A stretch of 47,500 bases of DNA from Adiantum capillus-veneris (taxonomy: Eukaryota > Streptophyta > Polypodiopsida > Polypodiales > Pteridaceae). The stretch spans positions 120,508,817-120,556,316 of the forward strand of contig CM043958.1 in the NCBI GenBank assembly GCA_014529385.2. Reading direction: 5' to 3'. How positions within the stretch are numbered: position 1 is the first letter of the stretch; every line of letters begins with the position of its first letter. Positions 20,324 through 30,683 of the stretch are shown here, one piece after another. The notes beneath the pieces are model-generated. The model worked only from the letters and a program-made list of their open reading frames with translations, did no database searches and was not told where the DNA came from. A program made the translations under genes and the position numbers.

Positions 20324-20760
20324 GCTATAAAAGCACCACATGCCCTCACTCAAAAAGGAGTTGCCAACGTCAACAAGAGAAGACTCTGTCACCAGATAAC
20401 GCAAGAGATCGCGAGACTACGAAGCACGGAAGTCGCTTTTCCCGCGCAAGAGCAACAGGTAACTATTGTGGATTCGCCATACAAATTGTTGTCCCTTGTT
20501 TGCGTGTGTGTTTGCAAATACTTCATCGCGAAGGAGAAGCGAGAAGGCTTCGGTCTACGCTTGGGAGTTCCGGGAACAGAATTCGGAAATTGTCTACGGA
20601 GTGTCAACTCCGAGTACAGACGGAAAAAGGATTGAGAGCTCGTCTCTCGGATTTCCCTTGCGAGAAGGAACGACCATCGAGTCAGAGATTTAGAACAGAG
20701 GGGTTTTCTCCGGTTCTTGTGCTTGTAAAAAGATTCTCCCTAATAAAGGATTCTCTTTAA
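20324..20760 (+). promoter_or_regulatory. TATA box and transcribed leader with AATAAA signal
   Basis: A TATA box (gctataaaagc, 20325-20335) is followed by about 400 bases without long open frames and an AATAAAG polyadenylation-like word at 20741-20747. It then ends in a purine-rich aaggggggggaa (20758-20771). TATA, leader, poly(A) signal and purine tract together resemble a U3-R-U5 or pararetrovirus intergenic region. No terminal repeat partner or primer-binding site is visible, so I leave it unassigned. A 192-aa frame (20182-20760) spans the poly(A) tract and is probably chance. Confidence 0.4.
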
Positions 20761-20939
20761 GGGGGGGGAACAGCCCATCTTCTGGTCCCCAGTACTGTGT
20801 CGATCTTCTCACGCTCTCTCTCTATATCCTCTGGCTTCAGTAATAAGTGATAAATCCTATTTATCCGAATGTATTTTATATTGTTATGCGCTCCCGTTTG
20901 TGACATCGTCCTCTTTTGACAATGACTAGATCAACAAGA

Positions 20940-21199
20940 AAACCAAGGAGTTCAAGGAAGGGAGTTAGGCCAGGACACCCATCGAGCCCTTGAATTGAAC
21001 AACAGTTTGACGTCGCCTTCTCTGGAGCGTGGTTCTCATAACATTCCAGGGAGCGAAAGTGGCATCTTACTTGAAAAGAACAATGAATATGCAAGAAATG
21101 TCATCATGCCTTGGCATCACTTGAAAATGACTGAGAAAGATACATTGGATGACTACTGCCAGAGATTTTGGATACTTGTCGAAGATTCTTTTGAAAGAA
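20940..21199 (+). pseudogene. Gag scrap of the C/D/F family
   Basis: Translated pieces match the gag of F and D: QQFDVAFSG-like sequence near 21000-21035 and WHHLKMTEKDTLDDYCQRFW at 21103-21164 (F has WNHLWMTKSDTVNSYCERFW). It runs into the LTR at 21200 without the usual primer-binding site, so it was joined by recombination. Confidence 0.7.
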
Positions 21200-21774
21200 T
21201 CACAAACTTGGACACCCCAAGTCAAGATTCTACCACAACACAGCAAAGATTCACTTCCAACTTATTCACAATTACAATAAAGTCGACATGGCCCGGCGTA
21301 GTTCCGTGCCTAGAGGTATTGGCCCCAAAGACTGGCGCCCCTTTCTGTATTTATTTTTATATTAATCTTTTAGCAAAGTACAATGAGCCCACGCGTGCTC
21401 ACTCTCAGACTCTGCGTCCACATGCCCTGAGAAGTGAGGCCCTTGGGCGTATTTATTTATTCTTACAAGGGATGCCCAAAAGCCTTCAAACTCAAAAGTA
21501 ATTGATCTCCAAAAGCTGCGAAAGTTCCAAAAGCAACTGGTTCCCAAAATCTACCAAAAGCAGTCAGCGCAAATTACAGAAATTCTGTACAACTGCCACG
21601 TCAGCATGTCAGTACGAATTGCAGAGATCCGTACGGCCTGCCACGTCAGCCTGTCGACGCGATTTTTACAGATCTGCAACGTCATCAGCCCAACGCGTTT
21701 TACGGGTTGCTGCCACGTCAGCAAGAGTTGTGTGTGTGTATCTGAGGGCACTGCCACGTCACCAGTTTGTGACA
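21200..21774 (-). repeat. LTR of C-family element, left side (C1)
   Basis: About 575 bp, minus-strand orientation. It ends on the plus strand with accagtttgtgaca. It starts cacaaacttggacacccc, where intact copies have tgtaacaaacttgg, so the terminal bases are lost. A polypurine tract (minus-strand tcaagagggggg) follows at 21775-21788, making this a 3' LTR. Its U3 differs strongly from the LTR at 34507-35239. Confidence 0.85.
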
Positions 21775-21788
21775 TACCCCCCTCTTGA

Positions 21789-22384
21789 AAGAATTGTAAT
21801 CGCCCTCGATTACGCCTGCAAAACAGACAGAGGCCATAAATTGTCTTAGTAGACACTAACTGTTAGTACCGACGCACTAGACACGATACATCTAGCACTT
21901 AAACAAATCGACAGTCACATCATCGGACATCACAAGACATCACTTGACATCAGTGGACATCACATGACAAATCACATACAAATTCATTCCAAATCCCAGA
22001 TCATGATTAATCGACAACGTATTTAGTAATCGCATCTAAATCCAATCGGGACCTCACAGTTGTCTGATTAACTAATCCTTATTGCAATCATGTCTATAGA
22101 GATTTATGAGACCGAAATGCTACAGTCATTCCGTCTTTCAATTCCTGCACTCAAACAAGTCAAGTACAAATCAATCATATTCAGTTTCGGGAATTCCTGT
22201 CATAAAGTCATACAGCAGAATACTATTCAGCCCTTTAGTATCCCTGAAACCCAAAGGGGGACATCAGTAACTCTCTTCAAAATCGAAGTAATCCGTTGAC
22301 AAAGGAGCGGAGTGACTCCCCTCTTGTGCAAACCTGCTGCACTAGATTCACCCATGTTGAAATTGGGGTTCTACGGAGTAGACT
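21789..22384 (-). other. C1 3' non-coding region
   Basis: Matches 36160-36710 of element D with substitutions. It contains a short minisatellite of the word gacatcac (21914-21970, about five units) that D has only in reduced form. No coding signal is seen. Confidence 0.75.
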
Positions 22385-22533
22385 ATGCTAAACCGAATGC
22401 TTCAAGGTAAAGTTCCAAAATCTGAGGAGTATCTGCTAGGTCCTCCTCCATCCACTTCGCATCCAATGAAGAATAGTTCTTGAACTTAACCAAGAACCGT
22501 CTAAGCACTTTACCTTTAATCTTTCTGTCTTTG
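22385..22533 (-). pseudogene. C1 integrase C-terminal (chromodomain-like) end
   Basis: Minus-strand reading gives KDRKIKGKVLRRFLVKFKNY, then LDAKWMEEDLADTPQI and a stop after EAFGLA. The same end occurs in D (HKDRKIKGKAIRRFSVEFKNY). The upstream part of this pol is cut off at 22533, where element B begins. Confidence 0.85.
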
Positions 22534-22920
22534 TGTTATGTCCCGCTCACACAAGAGAAAGGATCTAGCCCAGATGCCGTCGGGATGGGCGTCCAGTGTC
22601 CGGGCGGACGTAGTGTGAACCCGGCCAGTTTGGCCGGCCATTATTATAAAAGGGAGGCCAAGGCCTTATTTACAGTTATTGACCCCCACTGGCAGAGTGC
22701 CAATGGTTAGCCCGCGAAGCTAGGAGTACGCGAGGTCACCTCGAGGAGGTGAGGCCGGGTGGTATGGGACGCCCGGTCTTACAAATGCACGCCTACGTCC
22801 TCGGACGCTGGCCCCAGCACGGGGGAGCTGCCGGATGGTGGCTATGGTCGGGTGGTTCGTCCAACGCGTGTCTGTAGGCGGTCCGTGTGGCCGGGAGATC
22901 CTTTCTCCGCGTTCGTTTCA
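22534..22920 (+). repeat. Element B 5' LTR
   Basis: 387 bp from tgttatgtcccgctc to gttcgtttca. TATA-like attattataaaagg lies at 22641-22654, flanked by a ggccggcca palindrome. The five bases before it are CTTTG, the presumed target site; the partner is deleted on the right. Confidence 0.93.
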
Positions 22921-22931
22921 TGGTATCAGAG
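22921..22931 (+). other. Element B primer-binding site
   Basis: tggtatcagag, exactly complementary to the 3' end of plant initiator-Met tRNA, immediately after the LTR. Confidence 0.93.
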
Positions 22932-23091
22932 GCGGCTTGGCTGCACAAAGGACTATGTGCACACCTACGGATAGGTTCGAGTCGGATAGCCTTTGTTTCA
23001 TGCAATTTTTGATGAAATAGTTATTTAATTAATCATTTTTCTTCTCCTGAGCATGTTTGCAGGTGAAATTTAACAGACTGCTTGCTGATTT

Positions 23092-24661
23092 TTGATAAAA
23101 TTCAGCGATTTAAAAGGGGGAAGTGCTGAAAATCAGAGGATTTTTATTGAATTTACTGGTTTCAAGGTGGATTCCACACATGCCATGCACATGTACTTGC
23201 TGGGGTTACATGAAGATTACCGTTGGGCCTTAATCACGGACAAAGCCCCGACTGATATCAAGGATGCAGTGGCCAAGACCCAGGACGTTCCATTTGATAA
23301 ATGGAGCGAATTATGAGAAGAAAAGAACTGCAGACCATCAATCCGGTGAGGGTGCTTCAAGGAAGCGACCCCGATTCCAGCATAAGTCCAAATCACCTTC
23401 GAGATCTTCTCAGGAAAAGAAGAAAGCCAGAAATGCTTCAGTTGCTGATGCAGTGAAGAAGGGGGCTTGCTTCGGATGTGGCCAGACGGGTCACCAAATC
23501 AAGGATTGCCCTAAAAAGAAAAAGACAAAGAAACCGCAAGGCCGTCCTTCGGTTCAGATTCATGAGATCTCAAGTAACTCTGATATTGTTCAAGTTGAAA
23601 TCCATCATTTAGCGCACAGTTCATGCACAAATTGTACTTTTAGCACCAAAGTGTTTGGTAAGCACGATCTTCTCCGTTTCCCCGGGAAGATCAATGGTCA
23701 CGACGTGATCGTACTCCTTGATAATGGAAGCTCACACAAATTTGTGGATGCAAAATTGGTGCAGAAACTGAACCTGCGGACGCAGGACAGTGACCATGAG
23801 TATCGCGTGAAGATGGCTCGTGGCGTGGATACGGATGTATGGAATCGGATGGTTCCAGACTTGTCGCTCGAGCTGGCTGATTACAAAGAGAACCTGGATT
23901 TCAACATCATGCGCCTGGACAGAGCAGATGTTATTTTAGGAATTCCATGGTTTTATGATAAACAAAACTCATTGTATATAGACTATGTACGTCACTCTCT
24001 TGTTTTTGTTAAGCAGAACATGTCTCATGTATCTGTATCGCTTTGTAATCAGGAGTCTGTAAATAATGATTTTGCAATACCAGTTGATACTGCTTTGGAA
24101 ATGTATAAAGAAATAAAGTCTTTTGATGTTGACTTTTATCAATGTGTACCATCTGCTTGGTTTGATTCATTAGTGCTTGGTACTTCTGTCACTGAATTTC
24201 GTAAAAATGTTTCATGTTCTTCTGTTGAACTTGGGGATTCCGATGAATCCAATCTTATCCAAGAAATCATGACTGATTTCAACGATGTTTTTCCTGATGA
24301 TCTACCTCCTGGCTTGCCGCCTTCGAGAGGAGTAGATCATGGCATTGAGTTGGCGGCTGGTAGTCAGCCCTTCTCAAAGCAACCCTATCGGTTTAGTAAA
24401 ACCAAGGAGGACGAGATTCAGCGACAGTTGAAGGATTATCTCGACAAGGGTTTTGTTCGGCCTAGCAAATCCCCGTGGGGAGCGCCAGTGCTACTTTCTC
24501 GAAAGAAGGATAACACTATGCGCTTCTGCGTGGATTACAAGGGATTGAATAAACTCACTGTCAAGAACAAGTATCCGCTCCCGCGCATGGACGATCTGAT
24601 AGATCACCTCCATGGAGCGTTGTATTTTACGAAGATAGACCTGCGATTAGGCTATCATTAG
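23092..24661 (+). pseudogene. Element B gag end, zinc knuckle, protease and RT start
   Basis: 23092-23316 has a gag C-terminal piece ([15 protein letters not shown]) directly after leader sequence, so the capsid part is deleted. The 465-aa frame 23264-24661 has [14 protein letters not shown], protease [13 protein letters not shown] and VILGIPWF, then the RT start ([11 protein letters not shown]) to KIDLRLGYH. It ends at TAG (24659-24661) where A has CAG. The missing gag means any movement would have needed proteins from another copy. Confidence 0.9.
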
Positions 24662-25760
24662 ATACGGATCAAACTAGAAGATATTCCTAAGACAGGCTTC
24701 CATACATGTTATGGTCACTACGAGTCTTTGGTCTTGCCTTTTGGTTTGACCAATGCTCCAGCTACGTTTCAGCAGATGATGAATGATCTGCTGAGACCAT
24801 TTTTAGGAAACTTCGTTGTTGTATTTCTCAATGATATCTTGATCTACAGCCGAAGTTTGTCTGAGCACCTAATGCATATACACACTGTTCTCGAAGTACT
24901 CAGAACTGAGAAGCTTTACGCTAAGGCTTCTAAGTGTGAATTCTTTAAGAAAGAGCTTCTGTACTTGGGTCACATCATTACTCGCAATGGAATTCGCGTC
25001 GACCCTGAAAAGTTGGATAAAGTGCGAAATTGGCCCATTCTAAAGAATGTACGCCAAGTAAAGTCCTTTTTAGGCTTTACTGGCTTCTTTCGCAAGTTTA
25101 TCAAGGATTACTCAATAGTTGCTGCTCCGCTTACGCAACTTTTAAAAGGAGGGGTGAAAGGGCCGAAGAATTCGGATCCTCCTCGTAAAGGTAATCCCCC
25201 TGTTGTCTGGAATGAGTGTCTCAACGAGAGCTTTCGAACACTAAAGGACTTGGTGACTACTGTGCCAATATTGCACATTGTGGATCCTAGCAAACCGTTT
25301 GTGGTTGAAACGGATGCTAGCGATTATGCTATCGGTGCGGCATTATATCACGATGGACGTCCTGTCGCGTTTGAAAGTAAGAAACTTTCTGACGCTGAGA
25401 TGGTTATCCAACGTATGAAAAGGAGCTTTATGCTGTAGTCCACGCCCTGAGGAAATGGTGGCACTACTTGTATGGCTCTACGTTTGTTGCATGGACAGAT
25501 CATCACTCCTTGCGCTATATCTGTGATCAGGGTGATCTCAAAGGCCGGAAGGCTAGATGGGTTGAGCTTATGCAAGAGTTTGACTTTGAGATCTGTTATA
25601 GAAAAGGATCCAGCAATCGAGTTGCCGATGCGCTCAGCAGGATTCCAGAGGTCAATGCTTTGTCTATGGCTGAAATCTCGACGGATTTCTCTCTCTCTCC
25701 GAGGGCTATGTTGTTCCGATGGCCATTTTGGCAAGATATGCAATGAGAGCGAAGCGGGGC
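24662..25760 (+). pseudogene. Element B RT and RNase H
   Basis: The frame 24728-25438 includes LPFGLTNAPATFQ and VVFLNDILIYS, where the active-site box is FLND instead of FLDD in A; loss of that Asp would abolish polymerase activity. RNase H follows (ETDASDYAIGA) but a frameshift near 25405 disrupts YEKE. The end of RNase H (WTDHHSLRYICDQGDL) lies in the frame 25468-25746. Confidence 0.9.
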
Positions 25761-25799
25761 ATGACTCGCATACAGGCTTGGGTGGCCCGGACACCCAAG

Positions 25800-26625
25800 T
25801 GAGTCGTGCTGGAGAGACGAGACAGCGACAATATTCCATTAGAGATGGACTATTGTTTAGAAATGGTAAAGTCTGCGTGCCGGAAATCGATGAGATTCGA
25901 CAAAGGATTTTGTGTGAATGCCACGATGTTCCTAGCACTGGGCACCCAGGAATCCAGAGAATATTGGCTTTGGTCAAGCGATATTTCTATTGGCCAAGGA
26001 TGCGCTCTTACATAGAGAGCTATGTGAAGAGATGCGCTCAGTGTCAGGTCAATAAGGCAGAGCGCCTTAGGAAAGCTAGCCTGCTACACCCATTGGAAAT
26101 CCCAGATGCCAACTGGCAGAGTATTTCCATGGATTTTATCGTTGGTTTGCCTAATACTAGTCGGGGCAATGACGCTATTTGGGTTGTGGTCGTTAGACTC
26201 ACAAAAATGGCGAAGTTTATACCAACGAAGTCGATAGTGAAAAGCCATGAGTTGGCGGTTTTATTTGTCGATCAGCTTTATAAGTTGTATGGTCTCCCAA
26301 AGGATATTGTCAGTGATCAAGATACTAAGTTCACTGGCCGTTTTGGCGAGATGTATTCGCTCATCTTCAGACGAAGTTGAGTATGTCGTCTTCTGACGAG
26401 AGGATGAATCAGACGTTAGAGGACATGTTGAGAGCCTATGTCTCTCACAGGCAATCTGATTGGGAAAGGTATCTTCCACAGTTAGAGTTTGCCTATAATA
26501 GTAGCAAGCATTCTGCTACTGGATTCAGCCCGTTCATGCTGATGTATTGATTTGAGCCTAAATCCCCAATTGCTATTGGCTTAGGGAAAGTCAAGGAACG
26601 CGAAGCTCGTAATTTCCTGTATGAC
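25800..26625 (+). pseudogene. Element B integrase core
   Basis: The frame 25472-26380 carries the zinc-binding HH-CC motif (CHDVPSTGHPGIQ...CAQCQVNKAERL) and the first two catalytic Asp positions (MDFIVGLPNTS, VSDQDTKF). A frameshift near 26345 follows. At 26390-26405 about eight residues present in A (HPESDGQT region) are deleted, which would shorten the D-to-E spacing. A TGA replaces a codon of LMYGFEP at 26548. Confidence 0.88.
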
Positions 26626-27165
26626 ATGCAGGAAATGCTCGAATTGGCTAACGATAGTATAAGAACGGCTCGTGATAGAGTCACTACTTATGCTAATCAA
26701 AAGAGGTCTCCAAGGACTCTAGATGTGGGACAATGGGTCTATTTGAAGATACCCAAGGATTCCAAGACTATGCGAACGGGAAAGCATTATGAGCTTTCAG
26801 TTAGATATTGTGGTCCGTTCTTGATCACATTCAAAATTGGCCAAGTTGCCTATAAATTGGCTCCTATTTCGGATATTAGTGTACATCCAGTGTTTCATGT
26901 CAACCGCCTTAAAGTGAAATTGGGCGAAGTTGATGTTGTCGTACCTATCGAGGAAAATGTATCGCAAGATATGCAAACTGAGTATACTCCTCGAGAACCA
27001 GAAGCAGTTTTGGATCATCGTACCTGTCATTCGCACCAAAAGGCTTATGACGAGTACTTAATTAAATGGAAGGGTCAATCTGAAAGGTTTGCTACTTGGG
27101 AACCTGTTAGAGCTTTGAAGGCTCAGTATCCACACTTCATTGATGAGGACATCAATGGTTCTTAA
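26626..27165 (+). pseudogene. Element B integrase C-terminus with chromodomain
   Basis: 179 aa, open throughout. VYLKIPKDSKTM, RYCGPFLIT and HPVFHVNRLKVKLG are followed by a chromodomain with AYDEYLIKWKGQSERFATWEP and the stop at 27163-27165. It corresponds to 4586-5110 of A. The polypurine tract aaggggggaagta follows within a few bases. Confidence 0.9.
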
Positions 27166-27176
27166 GGGGGGAAGTA

Positions 27177-27538
27177 TGTTATGTCCCGCTCACAGGAGAG
27201 GGGATCTAGCCCAGATGCCGTCGGGATGGGCATCCAGTGTCCGGGCGGACGTAGTGTGAACCCGGCCAGTGTGGCCGGCCATTATTATAAAAGGAAGGCC
27301 AAGGCCTCATTTACAGTTATCGACCCCCACTAGCAGAGTGCCAGTGGTTAGCCCACGAGGCTAGGAGTGCGCGAGGTCACCTCGAGGAGGTGAGGCCAGG
27401 TGGTATGGGACGCCCGGTCTTACAGGTGCACGCCTACGTCCTCGGACGCTGGTCCCAGCACGGGGAGCTCCCGGATGGTGGCTATGGTTGGGTGGTTCGT
27501 CCGACACGTGTCTGTAGGCAGTCCGTGTGGCCGGGAGA
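27177..27538 (+). repeat. Element B 3' LTR, right end missing
   Basis: Matches 22534-22896. It stops at ccgggaga, about 22 bases before the expected end. At 27540 sequence of the C family begins at once, so no target duplication remains. Confidence 0.93.
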
Positions 27539-27576
27539 ACTGTGTAACGCACAACATGGTTTTCTTCATGAAGTAG

Positions 27577-28330
27577 CTATGCCGAATGGAATAGGCCGCT
27601 ACCATCTCCCCTTTCTGTATTCAATTGAATACGTCTGCAAAATCTGTTCGGTGGCGTACTGACCGACCATATCCTCGAAGTTCCTATGATGAATCCCAGA
27701 AATAGCCAAAACCAACGGCTTTCGAGACAAAGTATTTGCCACCAATTTCTTCTGTCCCTGCACATGGACAATCCGGAAATAAACCGTGACAAGATATTTG
27801 CCCACCGCATCTGCTTTTTCCGATAGCTGCTTCCGTGAGACAAGAAGTAGCTTAAACTCCCATCATTTGTGAAAACTGTAAAATCGGCTCCGAGTAGGTA
27901 ATGTTGCCACTGAATAAGAGCATAGATAGCCGCCAAAATCTCTTTCTCACAAATCTGTGCTGTCAATTCCGGCCTTGAGAACAATCGGCTCTCGTAGGCA
28001 ATGACATTGGCCTTCTTGCATTAAGACCGCATCCAGACTACGACCACAAGTATCACAATATACTTCAAACGACTTCTGCAAGTCCGACGAAGTCAAAACT
28101 GATCCCGTAGTCAATTTCTGTTTCAAAGTCTGAAAGGCAATCACCTCTGTGGGTCCCCACAAGAAAAAGACTCCTTTCTGTGTCAAGATATGCAAAGGGG
28201 AAGCAACCTCTGCAAACTTTCGAATGAACCGCATGTAGTACGAACACACTCCCAAGAAGCTTCTAACTTCCTGGACAGTATTCAAATTGGGCCAATCACG
28301 GATAGTCTCTATCTTGGCCGGATCCATCTA
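27577..28330 (-). pseudogene. C2 RNase H and RT thumb
   Basis: Frame 27947-28327 has RSFLGVCSYYMRFIRKFAEV and FEVYCDTCGRSLDAVLMQEG. Frame 27577-27984 has EILAAIYALIQWQHYLLGA and FTVFTNDGSLSYFLS, where the usual TDHQ/TDQQ reads TNDG, so the last RNase H Asp is shifted or lost. Further RNase H tail is in 27599-27805 (VHVQGQKKLVANTLSRKPL). Confidence 0.85.
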
Positions 28331-28900
28331 CATTCTTGTTGTGATCTCGTAATGCCTGAAAGACTTGAAGCAGATGATCTCTATGTTCTGCCTCATCCTT
28401 GGAGAAAACAATGATATCGTCAAAGAAAGTGCCAACAAATAGCCTGTACTCTCGAAAAATCCTGTCCATCATCAGGTTAAATGTCGCAGGAACATTGGTA
28501 AAGCCAAAAGGCATCACCAAAAACTCAAATAACCCAAAAGTCGTCCAAAAAGCTGTCTTGTAGACGTTTCCCGTCGCAATTCTGATCTGATGATATCAAC
28601 TCTTCAAATCAATCCTGCTAAAATACAAGGATCCCTGTAGTCTGTCGAGTATACCATTGATCTTAGGAATCGGAAATCTGTTCTTGATGGTGATTTTGTT
28701 GAGAGCTCTATGATCAATGCACATTCTCCAAGATCCATCTTTCTTCAAAACCAACACACTAGAGAGCAATACGGTGAAGTACTAGGCTAGATAAGACCCT
28801 TTTTCCAAGAGGTCTTTCACTTGGTTCATAATCTCTTCGTTCTGGGCTCGGCTCTTACGGTAAGGTGGCCGGTTCGGTGGTGTGCTTCCTGATATCAGAT
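28296..28900 (-). pseudogene. C2 reverse transcriptase
   Basis: Frame 28296-28520 has VMPFGFTNVPATFNLMMDRIF and TFFDDIIVFSKDEAEH, the active-site box of this family. Upstream to 28900, in broken frames, the [10 protein letters not shown] and [13 protein letters not shown]-type segments can be read. About 60 bases of RT (ALRDHKLVVNAKKSEFFLP in D) are missing near 28340. Confidence 0.85.
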
Positions 28901-29077
28901 CAATAGTATGATCTTCAGGACGAGCGGGTGGTAACTCACTTGACAGGCTCTCTGAAAAGCAATCGGCATGAGTGTGGAGAAAATATTGGCGTTCTTTTGT
29001 TCAAGTCAAAACAATTCGACCTTCATCCATCATTCGGTTCTCTCCCAAAAAAAAGTGAGTAAAGAAACTGAAGTTCA

Positions 29078-29760
29078 TCAAGTACAATCTTTGAGCCCTT
29101 CATTTGTCAAAGTCGCATTCTCGGCCCGGTAGTCACCCACGGCGTTGTTGTTGTGGTACCAAGGGATTTCGAGTAGAACGTCACAACCTTCCAAAGCAAA
29201 TATGTAAAACTCCTCATGCCCTAAACACCTGTCATTGCAAACGAAATGTGCCAATGCTCGGTGTAATGGCAACATCCCGTCCGAGTGCCACTCGAACCAC
29301 CTCCGCCTGTGGCCTCAGCCTATCGGACGTAATTCCAAATCGAGCCGCCAATTCCAAGTGAAAAGAAGTTGGCCTTGGCTCCTTCAAAAGAGCTTCCTGA
29401 TCTTTCACTTTGCCCCAGAAGCGGCAAAGTTTATACTTTCATTCATTTGATTCGGTTCAGGCCCCACGCAATGTGGTACCAGTTCTGCTTTCTATCTACC
29501 TTTTCTGCCACGTTATTCAACTGCTTTGGAACTTTCTGGCCTTTCTTCATCCTGTTCATTCGATGCCTTGTTAGGGCACCTCGCGGAGATATGCCCAGTT
29601 TCCCCGCATTCAAAGCACTTCCCCTCCTTTATGTAGAGAGCCCTCTCTTGAGGAGTAAGCTTGGGTCGTGCATCCTTATCTTTCTGAGTTGCTCTTTCTC
29701 TTTCTACTTTCATTTGTCGAAGTCTGTTCAGCTCTTTGTGTCATGATCTCATCGGTAGGG
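29078..29760 (-). pseudogene. C2 protease and zinc knuckle
   Basis: Frame 29078-29275 has the protease end (EGCDVLLEIPWYHNNNAV). Upstream, frame 29513-29713 has a CX2CX4HX4C knuckle, CFECGETGHISARC. The protease active-site region between them is degenerate. Confidence 0.8.
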
Positions 29761-30071
29761 TAAGTCAGACTGCCATAGTGGATGGCAAAACCCCATTTCA
29801 CATGACTTATCAACTCTTGAATAGACGCTGGATTTTGTTCCAAGCAGTGATCTCGGATCTATGTAGGTAGACCCAAGGTAAACCGTTCAATCTGCTCCTT
29901 GAACGAGATCTTCTTAAATAAAGAGGCGGGTAGAAAAGAGCTCCAGAATCTCTCGCAATAAGCGGCCACTGTATCCTTCTTGGTCATCCGAAGATGGTTC
30001 CAAGCAATTCGTATATCGCGTTCATACTCTCGAGTCAGCCAAGAAGAAACAAAAAGCCTCTTGAATTTCAG
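29761..30071 (-). pseudogene. C2 gag C-terminal piece up to the F insertion
   Basis: Frame 29859-30077 has REYERDIRIAWNHLRMTKKD, YCERFWSSFLPASLFKKISF and IERFTLGLPT. The gag reading continues after element F at 33447. The last five bases, 30067-30071, are TTCAG, one half of F's target duplication. Confidence 0.88.
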
Positions 30072-30613
30072 TGTCACAAAGTGATGACGTGGCGGACAAC
30101 AGAAACCCTAATTTCTGCCAGAAACCCTAAAATTCCTGCAAACCCTATTTTCTACCAAAAACCCTAATTTCCGAAAATCGCGGAGGCTATTTATTATTAT
30201 TATAAATTTTTTTTAAAATGAAATGATGAGCGACGCGAATTTTGCTTTTTTTTATTTTTTAAAAAAAAGACTCTTAAGAGAGAGAGAGAGGACTATTGCT
30301 TTTGATTTTAAAAGCTTTTGGGGCTCTGCTTTTGGGCATCCCTTGTAATCTTTAAATTAGTGGTGAGGGCCTCACTTCTCACAGCATCTGGACGCAGAGT
30401 CGAGAGTGAAACCCTAACCACTCTCTTGTACTTTGATGATTGATTAATACAAAAAGAAATACCGAAAGGGGAGCCAGTCTTTGGGGCCAATATCTCTAGG
30501 CACGGAACTCCGCCGGGCCAGTGCAAATCTATTGTGATCTGTGAATTGTTTTGAAGTGGTTATTTGGTGCTGTTGCGATTGATTCTTGACTTGGAGTGTC
30601 CAAGTCTGTTACA
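30072..30613 (+). repeat. Element F 5' LTR
   Basis: 542 bp, tgtcacaaag...gtctgttaca. Near its start it has several aaaccctaa words (30109-30170). A TATA-like region lies near 30190-30225. Confidence 0.9.
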
Positions 30614-30626
30614 GTGGTATCAGAGC
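30614..30626 (+). other. Element F primer-binding site
   Basis: gtggtatcagagc, complementary to initiator-Met tRNA with a 5' extra G, directly after the LTR. Confidence 0.9.
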
Positions 30627-30683
30627 ACGGCCGATTTCTCTTCTACGGGAAATCCGATCCCCGAATTTTTTTCCGCGGCACCT

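Larger units (their letters stand above)
22534..27538 (+). mobile_element. LTR retrotransposon B, Ty3/gypsy chromovirus, gag-deleted
   Basis: Same family as A. It has a 5' LTR (22534-22920), an initiator-Met primer-binding site, the gag C-terminal end, knuckle, protease, RT, RNase H, integrase, chromodomain, polypurine tract and a 3' LTR (27177-27538) that lacks its last ~22 bases. It lies inside C-family DNA: the left flank matches D at about 36866 and the right flank resumes at a point matching D at about 38010. Most of gag is missing and the pol has a stop, a frameshift and active-site changes, so it is dead. Confidence 0.93.
27540..30071 (-). mobile_element. C-family element, pol/protease/gag-end segment (C2)
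   Basis: Minus-strand Ty3 segment collinear with element D from about 38010 to 41098. It holds part of the region between RNase H and integrase, RNase H, RT, protease, zinc knuckle and gag C-terminus. It continues past the F insertion at 33442. Compared with D, about 1.1 kb (integrase core and C-terminus, between the points matching D 36866 and 38010) is missing where B sits. Confidence 0.88.

Noticed and set aside
20182-20760. 192-aa plus-strand frame
   Set aside because: It runs through a 23-base poly(A) tract and a TATA region and has no recognisable domain; composition looks like chance.
21900-21980. CRISPR-like short repeats (gacatcac)
   Set aside because: Units are about 10 bases without spacers, in a eukaryotic retroelement non-coding region.
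22090-22299. 69-aa plus-strand frame between LTR and chromodomain
   Set aside because: It is antisense to the 3' non-coding part of C1; the equivalent frame is not kept in element D.
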